Of a DNA stretch of 64,000 nucleotides, positions 1-9,878 are shown piece by piece. Position 1 is the first letter of the stretch. Every line of letters begins with the position of its first letter. The position numbers were made by a program, and so were the translations under genes. Below the pieces are notes generated by a model that was given only the letters and a program-made list of their open reading frames with translations, was not told the origin of the DNA and searched no databases. The DNA is from Microbacterium lushaniae (GTDB lineage: Bacteria; Actinomycetota; Actinomycetes; Actinomycetales; Microbacteriaceae), in NCBI RefSeq assembly GCF_008727775.1, contig NZ_CP044232.1, positions 3,410,001 through 3,474,000 of the forward strand. The letters are read 5' to 3'.

Positions 1-499
1 GGGCGCGCGCGACGGCAACCATGGTCTGCTGCACCGGCGAGAGGTCGCCGGCCAGCTTGCGCATCGAGATCTTCTGGTTCAGCCGCTCAAGATGCTCCCG
101 GGCCTGGCGGCGGAGGGCGCGGCCGTTGACGATGCCGGCCCGGCTGGGCAGCTGGTCGCCGAGCAGCACGTTCTCGGCGACCGAGGTCGTCGGCACGATC
201 GACAGCTCCTGGTAGAGCGCCACGATCCCGGCCTTGTGAGCTGCCCGCACGTTGGCGAACTCGACGTCCTCGCCGTTGCGGCGGATCTGTCCCGAGTCGG
301 GTGCGTACAGGCCCGTGACGACCTTGATGAGCGTGGACTTGCCGGCGCCGTTCTCGCCCAGGAGCGCATGGATCTCGCCGGGCCGCACGGACAGCCGCAC
401 TCCCTTCAAGGCGTGCACGCCATCGAAGCTCTTCACGATGTCAACGGCCTCGAGGGCGGGGATCGCGGTCAGCACCGGCTCGCCTCCGGTGAGCGTCAC
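1..499 (-). CDS. Sugar-type ABC transporter ATP-binding protein (partial, 3' end off window)
   Basis: About 166 N-terminal residues of an ATPase of the RbsA/XylG/MglA class, which energises uptake of monosaccharides or polyols at the inner face of the membrane. The Walker A motif GENGAGKST lies near residue 43, followed by a Q-loop region (ALYQELSIVP) and an AENVLLGD stretch typical of the sugar-import (CUT2) ATPases. The GTG start at 499 is preceded by a GAGGAGG ribosome site and overlaps the stop of the upstream dehydrogenase (GTGA), so it is the fourth gene of the transketolase operon. The Walker B and the second ATPase domain lie beyond the left edge. The substrate cannot be inferred. Confidence 0.85.
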   Translation of the reverse strand, partial: MTLTGGEPVLTAIPALEAVDIVKSFDGVHALKGVRLSVRPGEIHALLGENGAGKSTLIKVVTGLYAPDSGQIRRNGEDVEFANVRAAHKAGIVALYQELSIVPTTSVAENVLLGDQLPSRAGIVNGRALRRQAREHLERLNQKISMRKLAGDLSPVQQTMVAVARA

Positions 500-1566
500 G
501 ATGCCCTCCTCGGGTCGTCGATGTCGTTGCAGCGGATCAGCACCTTCGGGTACGCGCCGCCGATGTGCGTGGCGAACGCCTCGGCGGCATCCTCGAGCTC
601 GAACACCGACTGCGTCAGATCGTCCAGCTCCAGGTAGGGCAGCATCTGCAGCGCGCGCGGGAAGGCGTACGGCGAGACGAAGACGCCGGTGAGGGTGAGC
701 TCCTTCAGGTACAGGTAGTCGGAGAGGTTCAACGGCATCTCGAAGTCATGCGGATACATCGCGCCGTAGATGACCGTCGCGCCCTTCGCGGCGATGTCCA
801 GAAGTCCGCGCACCGCACGGGCAGCCCCAGAGGCGTCGATGACGACGTCGAACCCGGCGCCCTGCGTGATCCCCTCGGACCGCGCGTACTGATCCTCCGC
901 CACCGGGTCGATGACGGCATCCGCACCGTGTCGCAGTGCCATCTCGCGCCGTTCGGCGATCGGCTCGATGAGGGTGAGCGAGGTCGCTCCGTTGCGCTTC
1001 ATGACCTGCAGAGCGAGCTGGCCGATGGGGCCGCCACCGCAGATCGCGACGCGGTCGCCGACCTTGATGTGCGTCTTGTCCGCGATGCGCACCGCCACCG
1101 AGGTGGGCTCCAGCAGGCAGCCATGCAGGAGCGAGACAGAGTCGGGCAGTTTGTAGACCTGAGACTCATGCCAGGTCACCGTCTCGGCCATCCCGGGCCG
1201 GTTGTAGTCCTGGATGTGCTCGCAGAACTGCTGCCTGCCCGCGCGGCAGGGCGTGCACGTGCCGCAGAAGCGCAGGAAGTTTCCGGCGACGCGGTCGCCG
1301 ACCTGCAGCCCGGTGCGGTGGGCACGGTCACCGAGCGCCTCGACCACTCCGGAGAGCTCGTGGCCCAGGCCGATCGGGACGTCGGTGCCGAAGAACCCCT
1401 CCGCCAGGTGCGGATCAGATCCGCAGATCGCCGAGTACGCGACCCGGATGCGGACATCCTCCCCGCCCAGCGGCTGCTCGGGGAAGTCGACGACCCCGAT
1501 CCGGCCGCGGACGTCTTCATCCGGGTCGCGCAGACTGCCGATCTTGGTGACCGCGACTGTTCTCAT
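496..1566 (-). CDS. Zinc-dependent medium-chain alcohol/polyol dehydrogenase
   Basis: 356-residue MDR-family dehydrogenase. It carries catalytic-zinc region motifs CGSDPHLAEG and GHELSG near the N-terminus, a four-cysteine structural-zinc lobe (C-x2-C-x2-C-x7-C, around FCGTCTPCRAG), and the NAD-binding GGGPIGQLALQ. It resembles sorbitol, threonine and L-idonate dehydrogenases that oxidise a secondary alcohol with NAD. I chose the ATG at 1566 because it follows a GAGGGGGAA ribosome site; the longer reading frame upstream has no such site. It sits 37 bases after the transketolase C-terminal gene and overlaps the sugar ABC ATPase, so a role in polyol or sugar conversion is likely. The exact substrate is unknown. 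Confidence 0.85.
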   Translation of the reverse strand: MRTVAVTKIGSLRDPDEDVRGRIGVVDFPEQPLGGEDVRIRVAYSAICGSDPHLAEGFFGTDVPIGLGHELSGVVEALGDRAHRTGLQVGDRVAGNFLRFCGTCTPCRAGRQQFCEHIQDYNRPGMAETVTWHESQVYKLPDSVSLLHGCLLEPTSVAVRIADKTHIKVGDRVAICGGGPIGQLALQVMKRNGATSLTLIEPIAERREMALRHGADAVIDPVAEDQYARSEGITQGAGFDVVIDASGAARAVRGLLDIAAKGATVIYGAMYPHDFEMPLNLSDYLYLKELTLTGVFVSPYAFPRALQMLPYLELDDLTQSVFELEDAAEAFATHIGGAYPKVLIRCNDIDDPRRAS

Positions 1567-1603
1567 TCGTTTCCCCCTCGGGCGCGCGGGCGATGCATCG
1601 GCG

Positions 1604-2569
1604 TCACGGGCCACCGGCGATGACGCGGCGGGTGGCGGCGACGGTCGCGGCCAGTCCGTAGCCGTGCTTGTCGCGCAGCTCCTCGTCCTCACCGAATCCG
1701 GCGTAGACCTGGGGGATCCCGAGGCGCTCGAAGGCGGACAGATGGATGCCGCGGTCGGCGACCACGTCCGCGATGCGGGAAGCGAGGCCGCCGTAGGCGA
1801 GGTGGTCCTCGAGGACGACGAACCGGCCGCCGGTCTCGACCGCGCACTGCGCGATCAGCTCCTCGTCGATCGGCTTGAGCGTGAACATGTCCACCACGCG
1901 CACCGACCGGCCGTCCTTCGCGAGCTCGTCCGCGGCATCCAGCGCCTGCGCCACCACCGTGCCGTGGGTGAAGATCGTCGCGTCGGTGCCTTCGCGCGCC
2001 ACGATGCCCTTGCCGATGCGGACCTCGTGCTGCCCGGGCTCGTAGAGCACCTTGTCCTTTTTGCCGACGGCCAGACGGATGTAGATCGGGCCTTCCATCG
2101 ACATCGACTGGCGGATGACCTCGCCCACCATCAGCGGATCGCCCACCGAGGTGACGGTCATGTTGGTCAGCGCGCACATCAGCGCCAGGTCCTCGACCGC
2201 GTAGTGGGTGGAGCCGCCGTTGCCGACCAGGCCGCCGTGCGTGCCGATGATCTTGACCGGCAGATTCGGGTAGCAGACGTCGGAGCGCACCTGCTCCAGC
2301 GCGCGCATGCTCAGGAACGGCAGCATCCCGGAGACGACCGGGATGTTCCCGTCGTAGGCAAGTCCGGCGGCGATGCCGACGCACACCTGTTCGGCCAGCC
2401 CCACGTCCAGGAAGCGCTCCGGGAATTTGTCGCGGAACTCCACCAGGGTCGCGCCGATGTCGGGGGTGAGCACCCACAGGTTCTCGTGCTCGTCGCCGAG
2501 TTCGGCGAGGGTCGTTCCGATCACGGAGCGGGCGGAGAGCATCTCTCCGAAAGTGAAGGTGACGGGCAT
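1604..2569 (-). CDS. Transketolase, C-terminal (pyrimidine-binding) subunit
   Basis: 321-residue protein matching the C-terminal half of transketolase-family enzymes. It shows the pyrimidine-binding segment FLDVGLAEQ, which holds the glutamate that activates thiamine diphosphate, and a C-terminal domain with the HGTVVAQAL stretch. It pairs with the N-terminal subunit encoded just upstream, and ATGA overlap at 2569 implies translational coupling. Together they would transfer two-carbon ketol units between sugar phosphates or related ketoses in the cytoplasm. Split transketolases are common in bacteria and often belong to specialised sugar or polyol catabolic operons rather than to the housekeeping pentose phosphate pathway. 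The neighbouring dehydrogenase and sugar ABC ATPase support that here. Confidence 0.9.
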   Translation of the reverse strand: MPVTFTFGEMLSARSVIGTTLAELGDEHENLWVLTPDIGATLVEFRDKFPERFLDVGLAEQVCVGIAAGLAYDGNIPVVSGMLPFLSMRALEQVRSDVCYPNLPVKIIGTHGGLVGNGGSTHYAVEDLALMCALTNMTVTSVGDPLMVGEVIRQSMSMEGPIYIRLAVGKKDKVLYEPGQHEVRIGKGIVAREGTDATIFTHGTVVAQALDAADELAKDGRSVRVVDMFTLKPIDEELIAQCAVETGGRFVVLEDHLAYGGLASRIADVVADRGIHLSAFERLGIPQVYAGFGEDEELRDKHGYGLAATVAATRRVIAGGP

Positions 2570-3447
2570 CAGACGGACTCCTTCTGATGGGATTCCTCGA
2601 GCGCGGCCATCGCGCGCTCCAGATCGGCGGCGCTGAGCGAGCCGGCGTGCCAGGCGAGATTGTGCTCCATGAACTCGACGCCCTTCCCCTTGACCGTCTC
2701 GCAGATCACCACGGTGGGGCGATCACTGTCCGTGCCCGGAAGGGCGTCGATCGCCTCGACCAGCTGGCCCATGTCGTGCCCGTCGACGTGCACGACGTTC
2801 CAGCCGAACGCCGCCCACTTGTCCGGGTAGGGCTCGAAGACGACCCGTTCCTCGGCGAAGCTCGTCATCAGCTGACGGTTGCGGTCCACGAACGCGACCA
2901 GGTTGCCCAGCTCGTTGCTGCGTGCCGCCATGGCCGCCTCCCAGACCGATCCCTCGCCGGTCTCGCCGTCGCCGAGCAGGCACACCACCCGGTGGGACTC
3001 GCCGCGGCCGCGGGCGCTCAGCGCCATGCCGACCGCGATCGGCAGCCCGTGCCCGAGGGACCCCGTGGAGCACTCCACACCCGGCAGCTGCACCTTGCAC
3101 GGGTGCATCCCGTAGGCGCTGTCCAGCTGGCCGTAGGTGTCCACGATGCCCTCGTAGGAGAAGAATCCCCGGATGGACATCGCGATGTACATGCACACGG
3201 CCGCGTGGCCCTTGCTCAGCACGAAGCGGTCTCGCTCGGGGTTGCGCAGGTCGGTCGGGTCGACATTCAAGCCGTACTCGAACAGTGCGGTGAGGATGTC
3301 CGCGGCGGACAGGTCGCCGCCGATGTGGACGGCACCCTCGTAGGTTCCGCACAGGTGCAGCAGCTTTGACCTCAGTTCGAATGCGAGATCTTGCAGCTCC
3401 GGGATGGTGCGCGGATCATCGCGCTCCTGAAGGGTCGGCTCACCCAT
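2569..3447 (-). CDS. Transketolase, N-terminal (diphosphate-binding) subunit
   Basis: 292 residues corresponding to the ThDP diphosphate/Mg2+-binding half of transketolase. Visible motifs are SKGHAA, the GSLGHGL loop and the GDG...N-type metal site (LLGDGETGEGSVWEAA followed by VAFVDRNRQ). The ATG at 3447 was chosen because GAGGAGG lies seven bases upstream; the open frame extends further 5' but into the divergent promoter region. It is the first gene of a minus-strand operon (TktN, TktC, zinc dehydrogenase, sugar ABC ATPase). It is divergent from the aldehyde dehydrogenase at 3665, with which it shares about 220 bases of promoter DNA. Confidence 0.88.
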   Translation of the reverse strand: MGEPTLQERDDPRTIPELQDLAFELRSKLLHLCGTYEGAVHIGGDLSAADILTALFEYGLNVDPTDLRNPERDRFVLSKGHAAVCMYIAMSIRGFFSYEGIVDTYGQLDSAYGMHPCKVQLPGVECSTGSLGHGLPIAVGMALSARGRGESHRVVCLLGDGETGEGSVWEAAMAARSNELGNLVAFVDRNRQLMTSFAEERVVFEPYPDKWAAFGWNVVHVDGHDMGQLVEAIDALPGTDSDRPTVVICETVKGKGVEFMEHNLAWHAGSLSAADLERAMAALEESHQKESV

Positions 3448-3570
3448 CACATGCCTCCTCATCGATGACACGGACGTCTCTGAGGCTGCCTCTGCGCGCG
3501 TCCTCATCGACTCTCGCTTGCGATCTGATCCGGTTTTCGGACCTCGACGGGGCGACAATAACACGAAGCG

Positions 3571-3607
3571 ATTTACAAGTAAACCAGAATGCACGTAAAC
3601 TTGTTTG
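3571..3607. promoter_or_regulatory. Candidate operator region between transketolase operon and aldehyde dehydrogenase
   Basis: This AT-rich patch stands out in GC-rich surroundings. It contains the dyad TTTAC-AA-GTAAA (3572-3583), a second smaller dyad AAAC-TT-GTTT (3597-3606) and a direct repeat GTAAAC (3579-3584 and 3595-3600). It lies 60-95 bases upstream of the ALDH start and could serve either divergent gene. The MarR-type protein at 5322 is the nearest candidate ligand, but this is inference. Confidence 0.4.
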
Positions 3608-3664
3608 TGGTGCTTACCCGCAGCAGCGGAGCACACCCAAGTCACAGAGAGGTGCTTGATCGTC

Positions 3665-5152
3665 ATGACTGAAACGCTGGAGACCATTCGAACCGGTCTG
3701 TACATCGGAGGGGCGGAGCGCTCCACCTCCGACACGCTCGCGATCGCGGACCCCGCCAAGCCCGGAGTGATCGTCGGGCACGCGGCATCCGCCACGAAGG
3801 AGGACGTCGCCGATGCGGTGGCCGCCGCCAAGGTCGCCTATCCGGCATGGTCCGCGCTGGGCGCGACCGAGCGCGCCCGCGTGATGGCCGAGGCGATCGC
3901 CGGCATCGCCGACGAGCGCGACGCCGACGCCGCGGTGCTCTCCCAGGAGAACGGCAAGGTCCGCTTCGAGGCCTGGGTCGACGCCCTCGTCTTCGAGATC
4001 CGCTGGAACCTCGCCCTGATGCTCGCCGACGAGGTGGACACCGGCAAGACCCTTCCCGTCGTTCCCGGCATCCCGGTCGAGACGGTGGTGTCCTACCAGT
4101 CGCTCGGCGTCGTGACCGTCATCGTGCCGTTCAACTGGCCGATCGCCATCCTCGGCGCTGCGCTCCCGCACGCCCTGCTGGCCGGCAACACCGCGATCGT
4201 CAAGCCGCCGCCCTCGGCGCCCCTGGCCACTACCCGGGTCGTCCAGCGACTTGCCGAGAAGCTCCCGGCCGGGGTCCTGAACGTCGTCACCGGCAAGGAC
4301 GAGAACATGTCCGGCCTGATCTCGAACACCGATGTCGCCAAGGTCTGCTTCACCGGCAGCGTCAACGGCGGCAAGCGGATGATGGAGCTCGCCTCCTCGA
4401 CGCTGACGCGGGTGACCCTCGAACTGGGCGGCAACGACGCGGCGATCTTCCTCGAGGACGCCGTCATCGACGACACCCACCTGGACCGCCTCTACGCCGC
4501 GATCTACGACACCACCGGGCAGATCTGCATGAACGCCAAGCGCGTGTACGTGCACAACTCCCGGCTGGACGAGATCGTCGCCGGGCTCAGCGAGCGACTG
4601 GACAACGCCGTGATCGGCTACGGCCTGGACGAGGGCACGACCATGGGACCGCTGCACTCCCCCGTGCAGAAGGCGTTCGTCGAGGAGATCATCCAGGAGG
4701 CCAAGGATGCCGGCGCCGACGTGCGCGAGTTCGGCGAGCTCCCGGGTGGCGATCTGGCCGCCGGCAACTTCCTTCGCCCGGCGATCGTGGTCAACCCGGA
4801 CTCCTCGCTGCGCGTGGTGACGCAGGAGCAGTTCGGTCCGGTCATCCCGGTCATCGGCTTCGACTCCGAGGCGGAGGCCGTCGCGCTGGCCAATGACACG
4901 TGGGGCGGTCTGTGCGGTTCGGTGTGGACGGCGGATCCGGCCGCGGCCACGCGCGTCGGTTCGCAGCTGGTGTGCGGCTACGTGTGGGTCAACGACCACG
5001 GCGCAACGCGGCTTGACCTGCGGGCGCCGTTCGGCGGCATGAAGCAGTCCGGATTCGGGCGCGAGCAGGGCATCGAGGGCATCCGCGCCTTCCAGGACAC
5101 CCGCTCGATCGCCACGATCGACGCCGCCGCGCTCGCTGCGCAGGCGCACTGA
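3665..5152 (+). CDS. NAD(P)-dependent aldehyde dehydrogenase (probable aromatic aldehyde dehydrogenase)
   Basis: 495-residue ALDH-superfamily enzyme with the full catalytic set: PFNWP substrate/NAD loop, FTGSVNGG Rossmann turn, general base Glu253 in ELGGND and nucleophile Cys288 in GQICMN. It would oxidise an aldehyde to its acid in the cytoplasm. The ATG at 3665 follows GAGAGG. A near-identical paralogue lies at 34402. Location directly before the O-demethylation genes suggests vanillin- or syringaldehyde-type substrates producing vanillate or syringate, but family membership alone does not prove this. It is followed by a strong stem-loop (5162-5204) and so is probably transcribed as a single gene. 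Confidence 0.9.
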   Translation: MTETLETIRTGLYIGGAERSTSDTLAIADPAKPGVIVGHAASATKEDVADAVAAAKVAYPAWSALGATERARVMAEAIAGIADERDADAAVLSQENGKVRFEAWVDALVFEIRWNLALMLADEVDTGKTLPVVPGIPVETVVSYQSLGVVTVIVPFNWPIAILGAALPHALLAGNTAIVKPPPSAPLATTRVVQRLAEKLPAGVLNVVTGKDENMSGLISNTDVAKVCFTGSVNGGKRMMELASSTLTRVTLELGGNDAAIFLEDAVIDDTHLDRLYAAIYDTTGQICMNAKRVYVHNSRLDEIVAGLSERLDNAVIGYGLDEGTTMGPLHSPVQKAFVEEIIQEAKDAGADVREFGELPGGDLAAGNFLRPAIVVNPDSSLRVVTQEQFGPVIPVIGFDSEAEAVALANDTWGGLCGSVWTADPAAATRVGSQLVCGYVWVNDHGATRLDLRAPFGGMKQSGFGREQGIEGIRAFQDTRSIATIDAAALAAQAH

Positions 5153-5161
5153 TGGGCGGCC

Positions 5162-5204
5162 GCGGTCGACATCCTCGTCCCATCGGGCCGAGGATGTCCG
5201 CCGC
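5162..5204. terminator. Probable terminator after the aldehyde dehydrogenase
   Basis: Imperfect inverted repeat with arms 5162-5177 and 5189-5204 (14 of 16 pairs, core GACATCCTCG/CGAGGATGTC) starting ten bases after the ALDH stop. No clear T-run follows, which is usual for high-GC actinobacterial terminators. Confidence 0.6.
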
Positions 5205-5282
5205 GTCGTCCTTCGTCTGTCCCGGCGGCACGCCGACGGGGGTGTCGGCACCCCCGCACCGTCTCCTCGATACACTCGCGTC

Positions 5283-5303
5283 ACGGATTCTGCCGTGATC
5301 CGT
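5283..5303. promoter_or_regulatory. Dyad upstream of the MarR gene
   Basis: ACGGAT-N9-ATCCGT inverted repeat (arms 5283-5288 and 5298-5303) just ahead of the MarR coding start. It may be an autoregulatory site, or simply part of the untranslated leader. If translation began at the GTG at 5295 the repeat would overlap the gene. Confidence 0.35.
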
Positions 5304-5321
5304 CGCCGGAACGGAGTCCCA

Positions 5322-5864
5322 TTGACTAGCGACCTGGGCACTGACCCCGGTGCCCTCTTCGTGGGCAGCCCAGAGATCGTCACGACGCCGCTGGCGGATG
5401 TGATCGACACTGTGAGCTTCACCCCTCGGCTGATCGCGCTGCTGTCGAACGCGCTCGTGTGGCGGGAGTCGCGGCTGCTGCGGCAGTCGTTCAACCTCGG
5501 CACCAACGACTGGCGGGTGATCTCCGCACTCGCGACCCGACCCGGCGCGACCTCCAGCGACATCTCCGAATTCCTGGCGATGAACAAGGCAGTGGTCTCG
5601 AAGAGCGTCAACACGCTCATCGGCCGCGGGCTGATCATTCCCGCCGATGGTGCGCGCGGCTCCCGCCCGCTGTATCTGACCCGCGAGGGTGCGCAGATGC
5701 ACGATCGGATGATGCCGATCTCGCTCGAGGGGCAGGAGATCATCCTCGGCGATCTCAGCGCGGCCGAGGTCGATCAACTCAACTCCCTACTGGCCAGGCT
5801 CCTTCTGAAGGTGCCGGATCTGTCGAGCGCTCCGGTGTCGTCTGGGGCGACCGACACCGACTGA
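5322..5864 (+). CDS. MarR-family transcriptional regulator of the O-demethylation operon
   Basis: About 180 residues with a MarR winged helix. The sequence around NDWRVISALATRPGATSSDISEFL, MNKAVVSKSVNTLIGRGLI and the wing GARGSRPLYLT follows the family pattern. MarR proteins usually repress catabolic genes and release DNA on binding a phenolic ligand. I chose the TTG at 5322 because GGAG lies five bases upstream; a GTG at 5295 in the same frame has no visible ribosome site. It lies between the ALDH and the metF-purU-ligM genes. A perfect dyad (5873-5905) begins nine bases after its stop, so it probably controls the downstream genes and perhaps the ALDH. Confidence 0.85.
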   Translation: MTSDLGTDPGALFVGSPEIVTTPLADVIDTVSFTPRLIALLSNALVWRESRLLRQSFNLGTNDWRVISALATRPGATSSDISEFLAMNKAVVSKSVNTLIGRGLIIPADGARGSRPLYLTREGAQMHDRMMPISLEGQEIILGDLSAAEVDQLNSLLARLLLKVPDLSSAPVSSGATDTD

Positions 5865-5872
5865 GTGCGGAT

Positions 5873-5905
5873 TTACCTATAGACATTCCCTATGCACATA
5901 GGTAA
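5873..5905. promoter_or_regulatory. Perfect dyad operator upstream of metF-purU-ligM
   Basis: TTACCTAT at 5873-5880 pairs exactly with ATAGGTAA at 5898-5905 across a 17-base AT-rich spacer. It lies directly after the MarR stop and about 60 bases before the metF start. Its length, symmetry and position fit a MarR-dimer operator overlapping the promoter of the THF-dependent demethylation genes. Confidence 0.6.
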
Positions 5906-5912
5906 TGTCAGG

Positions 5913-5938
5913 GTTGGAAGGCGTAGACGACTTCCAAC
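5913..5938. promoter_or_regulatory. Second dyad in the metF leader
   Basis: GTTGGAAG (5913-5920) and CTTCCAAC (5931-5938) form a perfect eight-base inverted repeat with a ten-base spacer, ending shortly before the metF ribosome site AAAGGA. It may be a second operator half-pair or an RNA stem-loop controlling translation. Confidence 0.45.
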
Positions 5939-5962
5939 TGAGAGCGGAAAGGACCTCGATCA

Positions 5963-6838
5963 GTGGCACATACTTCCCCCACGGCGGACAACGCCGCCTC
6001 CCTGCGTCTCATCGACGGATTCTCGTTGGAGATGACCGGCAAGGACATCCCCGGTCTGGAAGAGGCACGGGACACCATCCCGGCCGGCACAAAGATCAAC
6101 GTGACCTTCCTCGGCAACGAAGACCTCGACATGCGCGTCGCCGCCGCCAAGGCCGTCGCCGACATGGGCTTCGTCCCCGTCCCGCACATCTCCGCCCGCC
6201 GCCTGTCGTCCCAGGGCCAGCTCGAGGAGTTCCTCGGCCGGCTGCAGGAGGTCGGCGCGACCGATCACGTCTTCGCCGTCGGTGGCGACCCGGCCGAGCC
6301 CGAAGGCCCGTACCCCGACTCGCTCTCGGTCATCCGCTCCGGCATCCTGCAGCAGTACGGCGTCAAGGAGGTGTCGATCGCCGGGTACCCCGAGGGTCAC
6401 CCCGACATCCCCGCCGACGTGCTGTGGCGTCACTTGGAGGACAAGTCCGCCGCGCTCAAGGAGCAGGGGCTGGATGCGGTCATCCTGACGCAGTTCGCGT
6501 TCGACACCGACCCCGTCACCGCCTGGATCCAGGCCGTCCGCGACCGCGGCATCGACACCGAGATCCGCATCGGCACGCCCGGCCCGGCCGGCGTGAAGCG
6601 GCTGATCGGCTTCGCGCGCCGCTTCGGCGTCGGGGCCAACGCGATGATCGTGAAGAAATACGGGTTCTCGCTGACGAACCTCATGGGCACCGCCGGTCCC
6701 GACCGGTTCGTGACCGACCTCGCGGCGCTGCTCGCGCAGAACCCGGCCTCCGGCAATGTCAGACTGCATTTCTATACGTTCGGCGGACTGCTCGCGACCT
6801 CCAAGTGGGCGGGCGAGTACGTCGCCGCCCGCTCCTGA
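5963..6838 (+). CDS. metF: Methylenetetrahydrofolate reductase (MetF family)
   Basis: 291-residue MetF-like flavoprotein. It shows the conserved beta-barrel features of the family: VTFLGNEDLD near residue 47, VPVPHISARR, the FAVGGDP turn, the VSIAGYPEGHP stretch and ILTQFAFD. MetF normally reduces 5,10-methylene-THF to 5-methyl-THF. In O-demethylation operons it is expected to run in the oxidising direction, recovering methylene-THF from the methyl-THF made by LigM-type enzymes; metF is also linked to ligM in Sphingobium SYK-6. The GTG start at 5963 follows AAAGGA. It is first in the operon metF-purU-ligM. It carries only the catalytic domain, as in bacterial MetF proteins. Confidence 0.9.
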   Translation: MAHTSPTADNAASLRLIDGFSLEMTGKDIPGLEEARDTIPAGTKINVTFLGNEDLDMRVAAAKAVADMGFVPVPHISARRLSSQGQLEEFLGRLQEVGATDHVFAVGGDPAEPEGPYPDSLSVIRSGILQQYGVKEVSIAGYPEGHPDIPADVLWRHLEDKSAALKEQGLDAVILTQFAFDTDPVTAWIQAVRDRGIDTEIRIGTPGPAGVKRLIGFARRFGVGANAMIVKKYGFSLTNLMGTAGPDRFVTDLAALLAQNPASGNVRLHFYTFGGLLATSKWAGEYVAARS

Positions 6839-6851
6839 GGAGACAGCACCC

Positions 6852-7727
6852 ATGCCTCTGCGCCCCGAATCGCTCCACGACCACGCCTGCCTCATCGTGC
6901 ACGGCCCCGACCAGCCGGGACTGGTGGCGGCCGTGACGTCGCTGATCACCCGCAACAAGGGCAACATCGTCACGCTCGATCAGTACTCCGACAACCCGGA
7001 GGGCGGCGCGTTCTTCCAGCGGGTGGTGTTCCACCGCCCCGACCTCTCCGCCGCCATGCCCGAGATCGAGGCCGACCTCGACAAGACCCTCGGCGCGCAG
7101 GGTATGACGTGGCAGCTCACCGACCAGTCGGTGCCCAAGCGCATGGCGATCCTCGCCTCCACGAGCGACCACTGCCTGCTCGAACTGCTGTGGCGCCAGC
7201 GCCGGGGCGAACTGAACGCGACCATCCCGATGGTGATCTCCAACCACACCAACACCGCCGAGTCGGTGCGTTCGTTCGGCGTCCCGTTCTTCCACATCCC
7301 CTCCCAGGGACCGGACAAGTCCGCCGCCGAGGCGGAGATCGTCAAGCTCCTGACCGGAAACGTCGACTTCGTCGTCCTGGCCCGGTACATGCAGATCCTC
7401 TCCGACGACTTCCTCACCCAGGTCGGGGTGCCCGTCATCAACATCCACCACTCGTTCCTGCCCGCCTTCATCGGCGCCGGCCCCTACAAGAAGGCCAAGG
7501 AACGCGGCGTCAAGCTCATCGGCGCGACGTCGCACTACGTCACGAAGGACCTCGACGAGGGTCCGATCATCGAGCAGGACGTCGCCCGCGTCACCCATGC
7601 GATGAGCGCGAACGACCTGCAGGCGCGGGGCGCGTACGTCGAACGCGCCGTGCTGTCCCGCGCCGTCCAATGGCACGCCGAGGACCGGGTCATCCGCCAC
7701 GGCAACCAGACCATCGTCTTCGCCTGA
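6852..7727 (+). CDS. purU: Formyltetrahydrofolate deformylase
   Basis: 291-residue PurU. An N-terminal ACT domain (LIVHGPDQPGLVAAVTSLI, residues about 12-30) is followed by a formyltransferase-fold catalytic domain with the family signature INIHHSFLPAF and the GATSHYV...DEGPIIEQD segment. The enzyme hydrolyses 10-formyl-THF to formate and THF. Beside a THF-dependent demethylase it would regenerate free THF so that demethylation can continue, discarding the former methoxyl carbon as formate. It lies 13 bases after metF and 51 bases before the demethylase. The step between methylene-THF and 10-formyl-THF (FolD) is not encoded in the window. Confidence 0.93.
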   Translation: MPLRPESLHDHACLIVHGPDQPGLVAAVTSLITRNKGNIVTLDQYSDNPEGGAFFQRVVFHRPDLSAAMPEIEADLDKTLGAQGMTWQLTDQSVPKRMAILASTSDHCLLELLWRQRRGELNATIPMVISNHTNTAESVRSFGVPFFHIPSQGPDKSAAEAEIVKLLTGNVDFVVLARYMQILSDDFLTQVGVPVINIHHSFLPAFIGAGPYKKAKERGVKLIGATSHYVTKDLDEGPIIEQDVARVTHAMSANDLQARGAYVERAVLSRAVQWHAEDRVIRHGNQTIVFA

Positions 7728-9182
<1,455 letters not shown>

Positions 9183-9188
9183 CCCGCT

Positions 9189-9230
9189 GACATGAGGGGC
9201 CCGGGCGCGCGCGCTCGGGCCCCTCATGTC
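9189..9230. terminator. Terminator of the metF-purU-ligM operon
   Basis: Perfect 15-base inverted repeat, arms 9189-9203 and 9216-9230 (GACATGAGGGGCCCG / complement), with a GC-rich 12-base loop, starting six bases after the demethylase stop. It is followed by ATTC rather than a long T-run. Confidence 0.8.
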
Positions 9231-9287
9231 ATTCATGCCGCATCCACCACGACGACTCACCGTCGCAAGGCCCGAGGAGGGAGACCC

Positions 9288-9878
9288 ATGAGTCTGCGCT
9301 ACGCGCTCCTCGCGCTCGTTCGGGTCGGCCCGCAGTCCGGCTACGACCTGCAGAAGCAGTTCGCGGTGTCGGTGGGTCACGTGTGGCACGCACCCGACTC
9401 CCAGATCTACCCCGAACTGCGCAAGATGGAGGCCGAGGGCCTCATCCGGGGTGAAGAGCAGACGCGGGGAGAACGCGGTACGCGCCGCATGTACCACGTC
9501 ACCCCCGCCGGGCATCGGGCGTTCCTGGAGTGGATCGCCTCGCCCCCCGAATACCAGCGCGTGCGCGACCCCGCGCACCTGCGCGCCGCCTACCTGGAAG
9601 CCGCCACACCCGATCAGGCCCGCGCGTTCCTGCGCGCCCACATCGCGCAGTGGGAGGGCGAGCTGGAGCAGTGGGAGGGCGAGCTGCGCCGCATCGACGC
9701 GGTCGACAACCCCATGCTGCTGCGTCGCCTGGCCGTCACGGCCGACGAGGACCGTGAACGCACGATCGCCTACAAGCGCTTCGCCTACGAGGGCCTCGTC
9801 GAGCGCGCCCGCGGCGAGATCGCGTGGGCGCGCCGCGGGCTCGCACTCGTGGACCGCCTGGAAGGGACGCCCGGATGA
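9288..9878 (+). CDS. PadR-family transcriptional regulator
   Basis: 196 residues with the PadR N-terminal winged helix (LRYALLALVRVGPQSGYDL, then QIYPELRKMEAEGLI and the wing RRMYHVTPAG) and a C-terminal alpha-helical dimerisation region of the long PadR (subfamily 1) type. PadR proteins frequently sense phenolic acids and repress detoxification or degradation genes. The ATG at 9288 follows GGAGGGAG. Its last codons overlap the folE start (ATGA), so regulator and FolE-like enzyme form a two-gene unit. Its target may be this unit itself or the upstream demethylation operon. Confidence 0.88.
   Translation: MSLRYALLALVRVGPQSGYDLQKQFAVSVGHVWHAPDSQIYPELRKMEAEGLIRGEEQTRGERGTRRMYHVTPAGHRAFLEWIASPPEYQRVRDPAHLRAAYLEAATPDQARAFLRAHIAQWEGELEQWEGELRRIDAVDNPMLLRRLAVTADEDRERTIAYKRFAYEGLVERARGEIAWARRGLALVDRLEGTPG

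Noticed and set aside
1214..2587. Long plus-strand open frame (457 codons)
   Set aside because: It is antisense to the zinc dehydrogenase and transketolase genes, has no recognisable domain and reflects the lack of stops in high-GC DNA.
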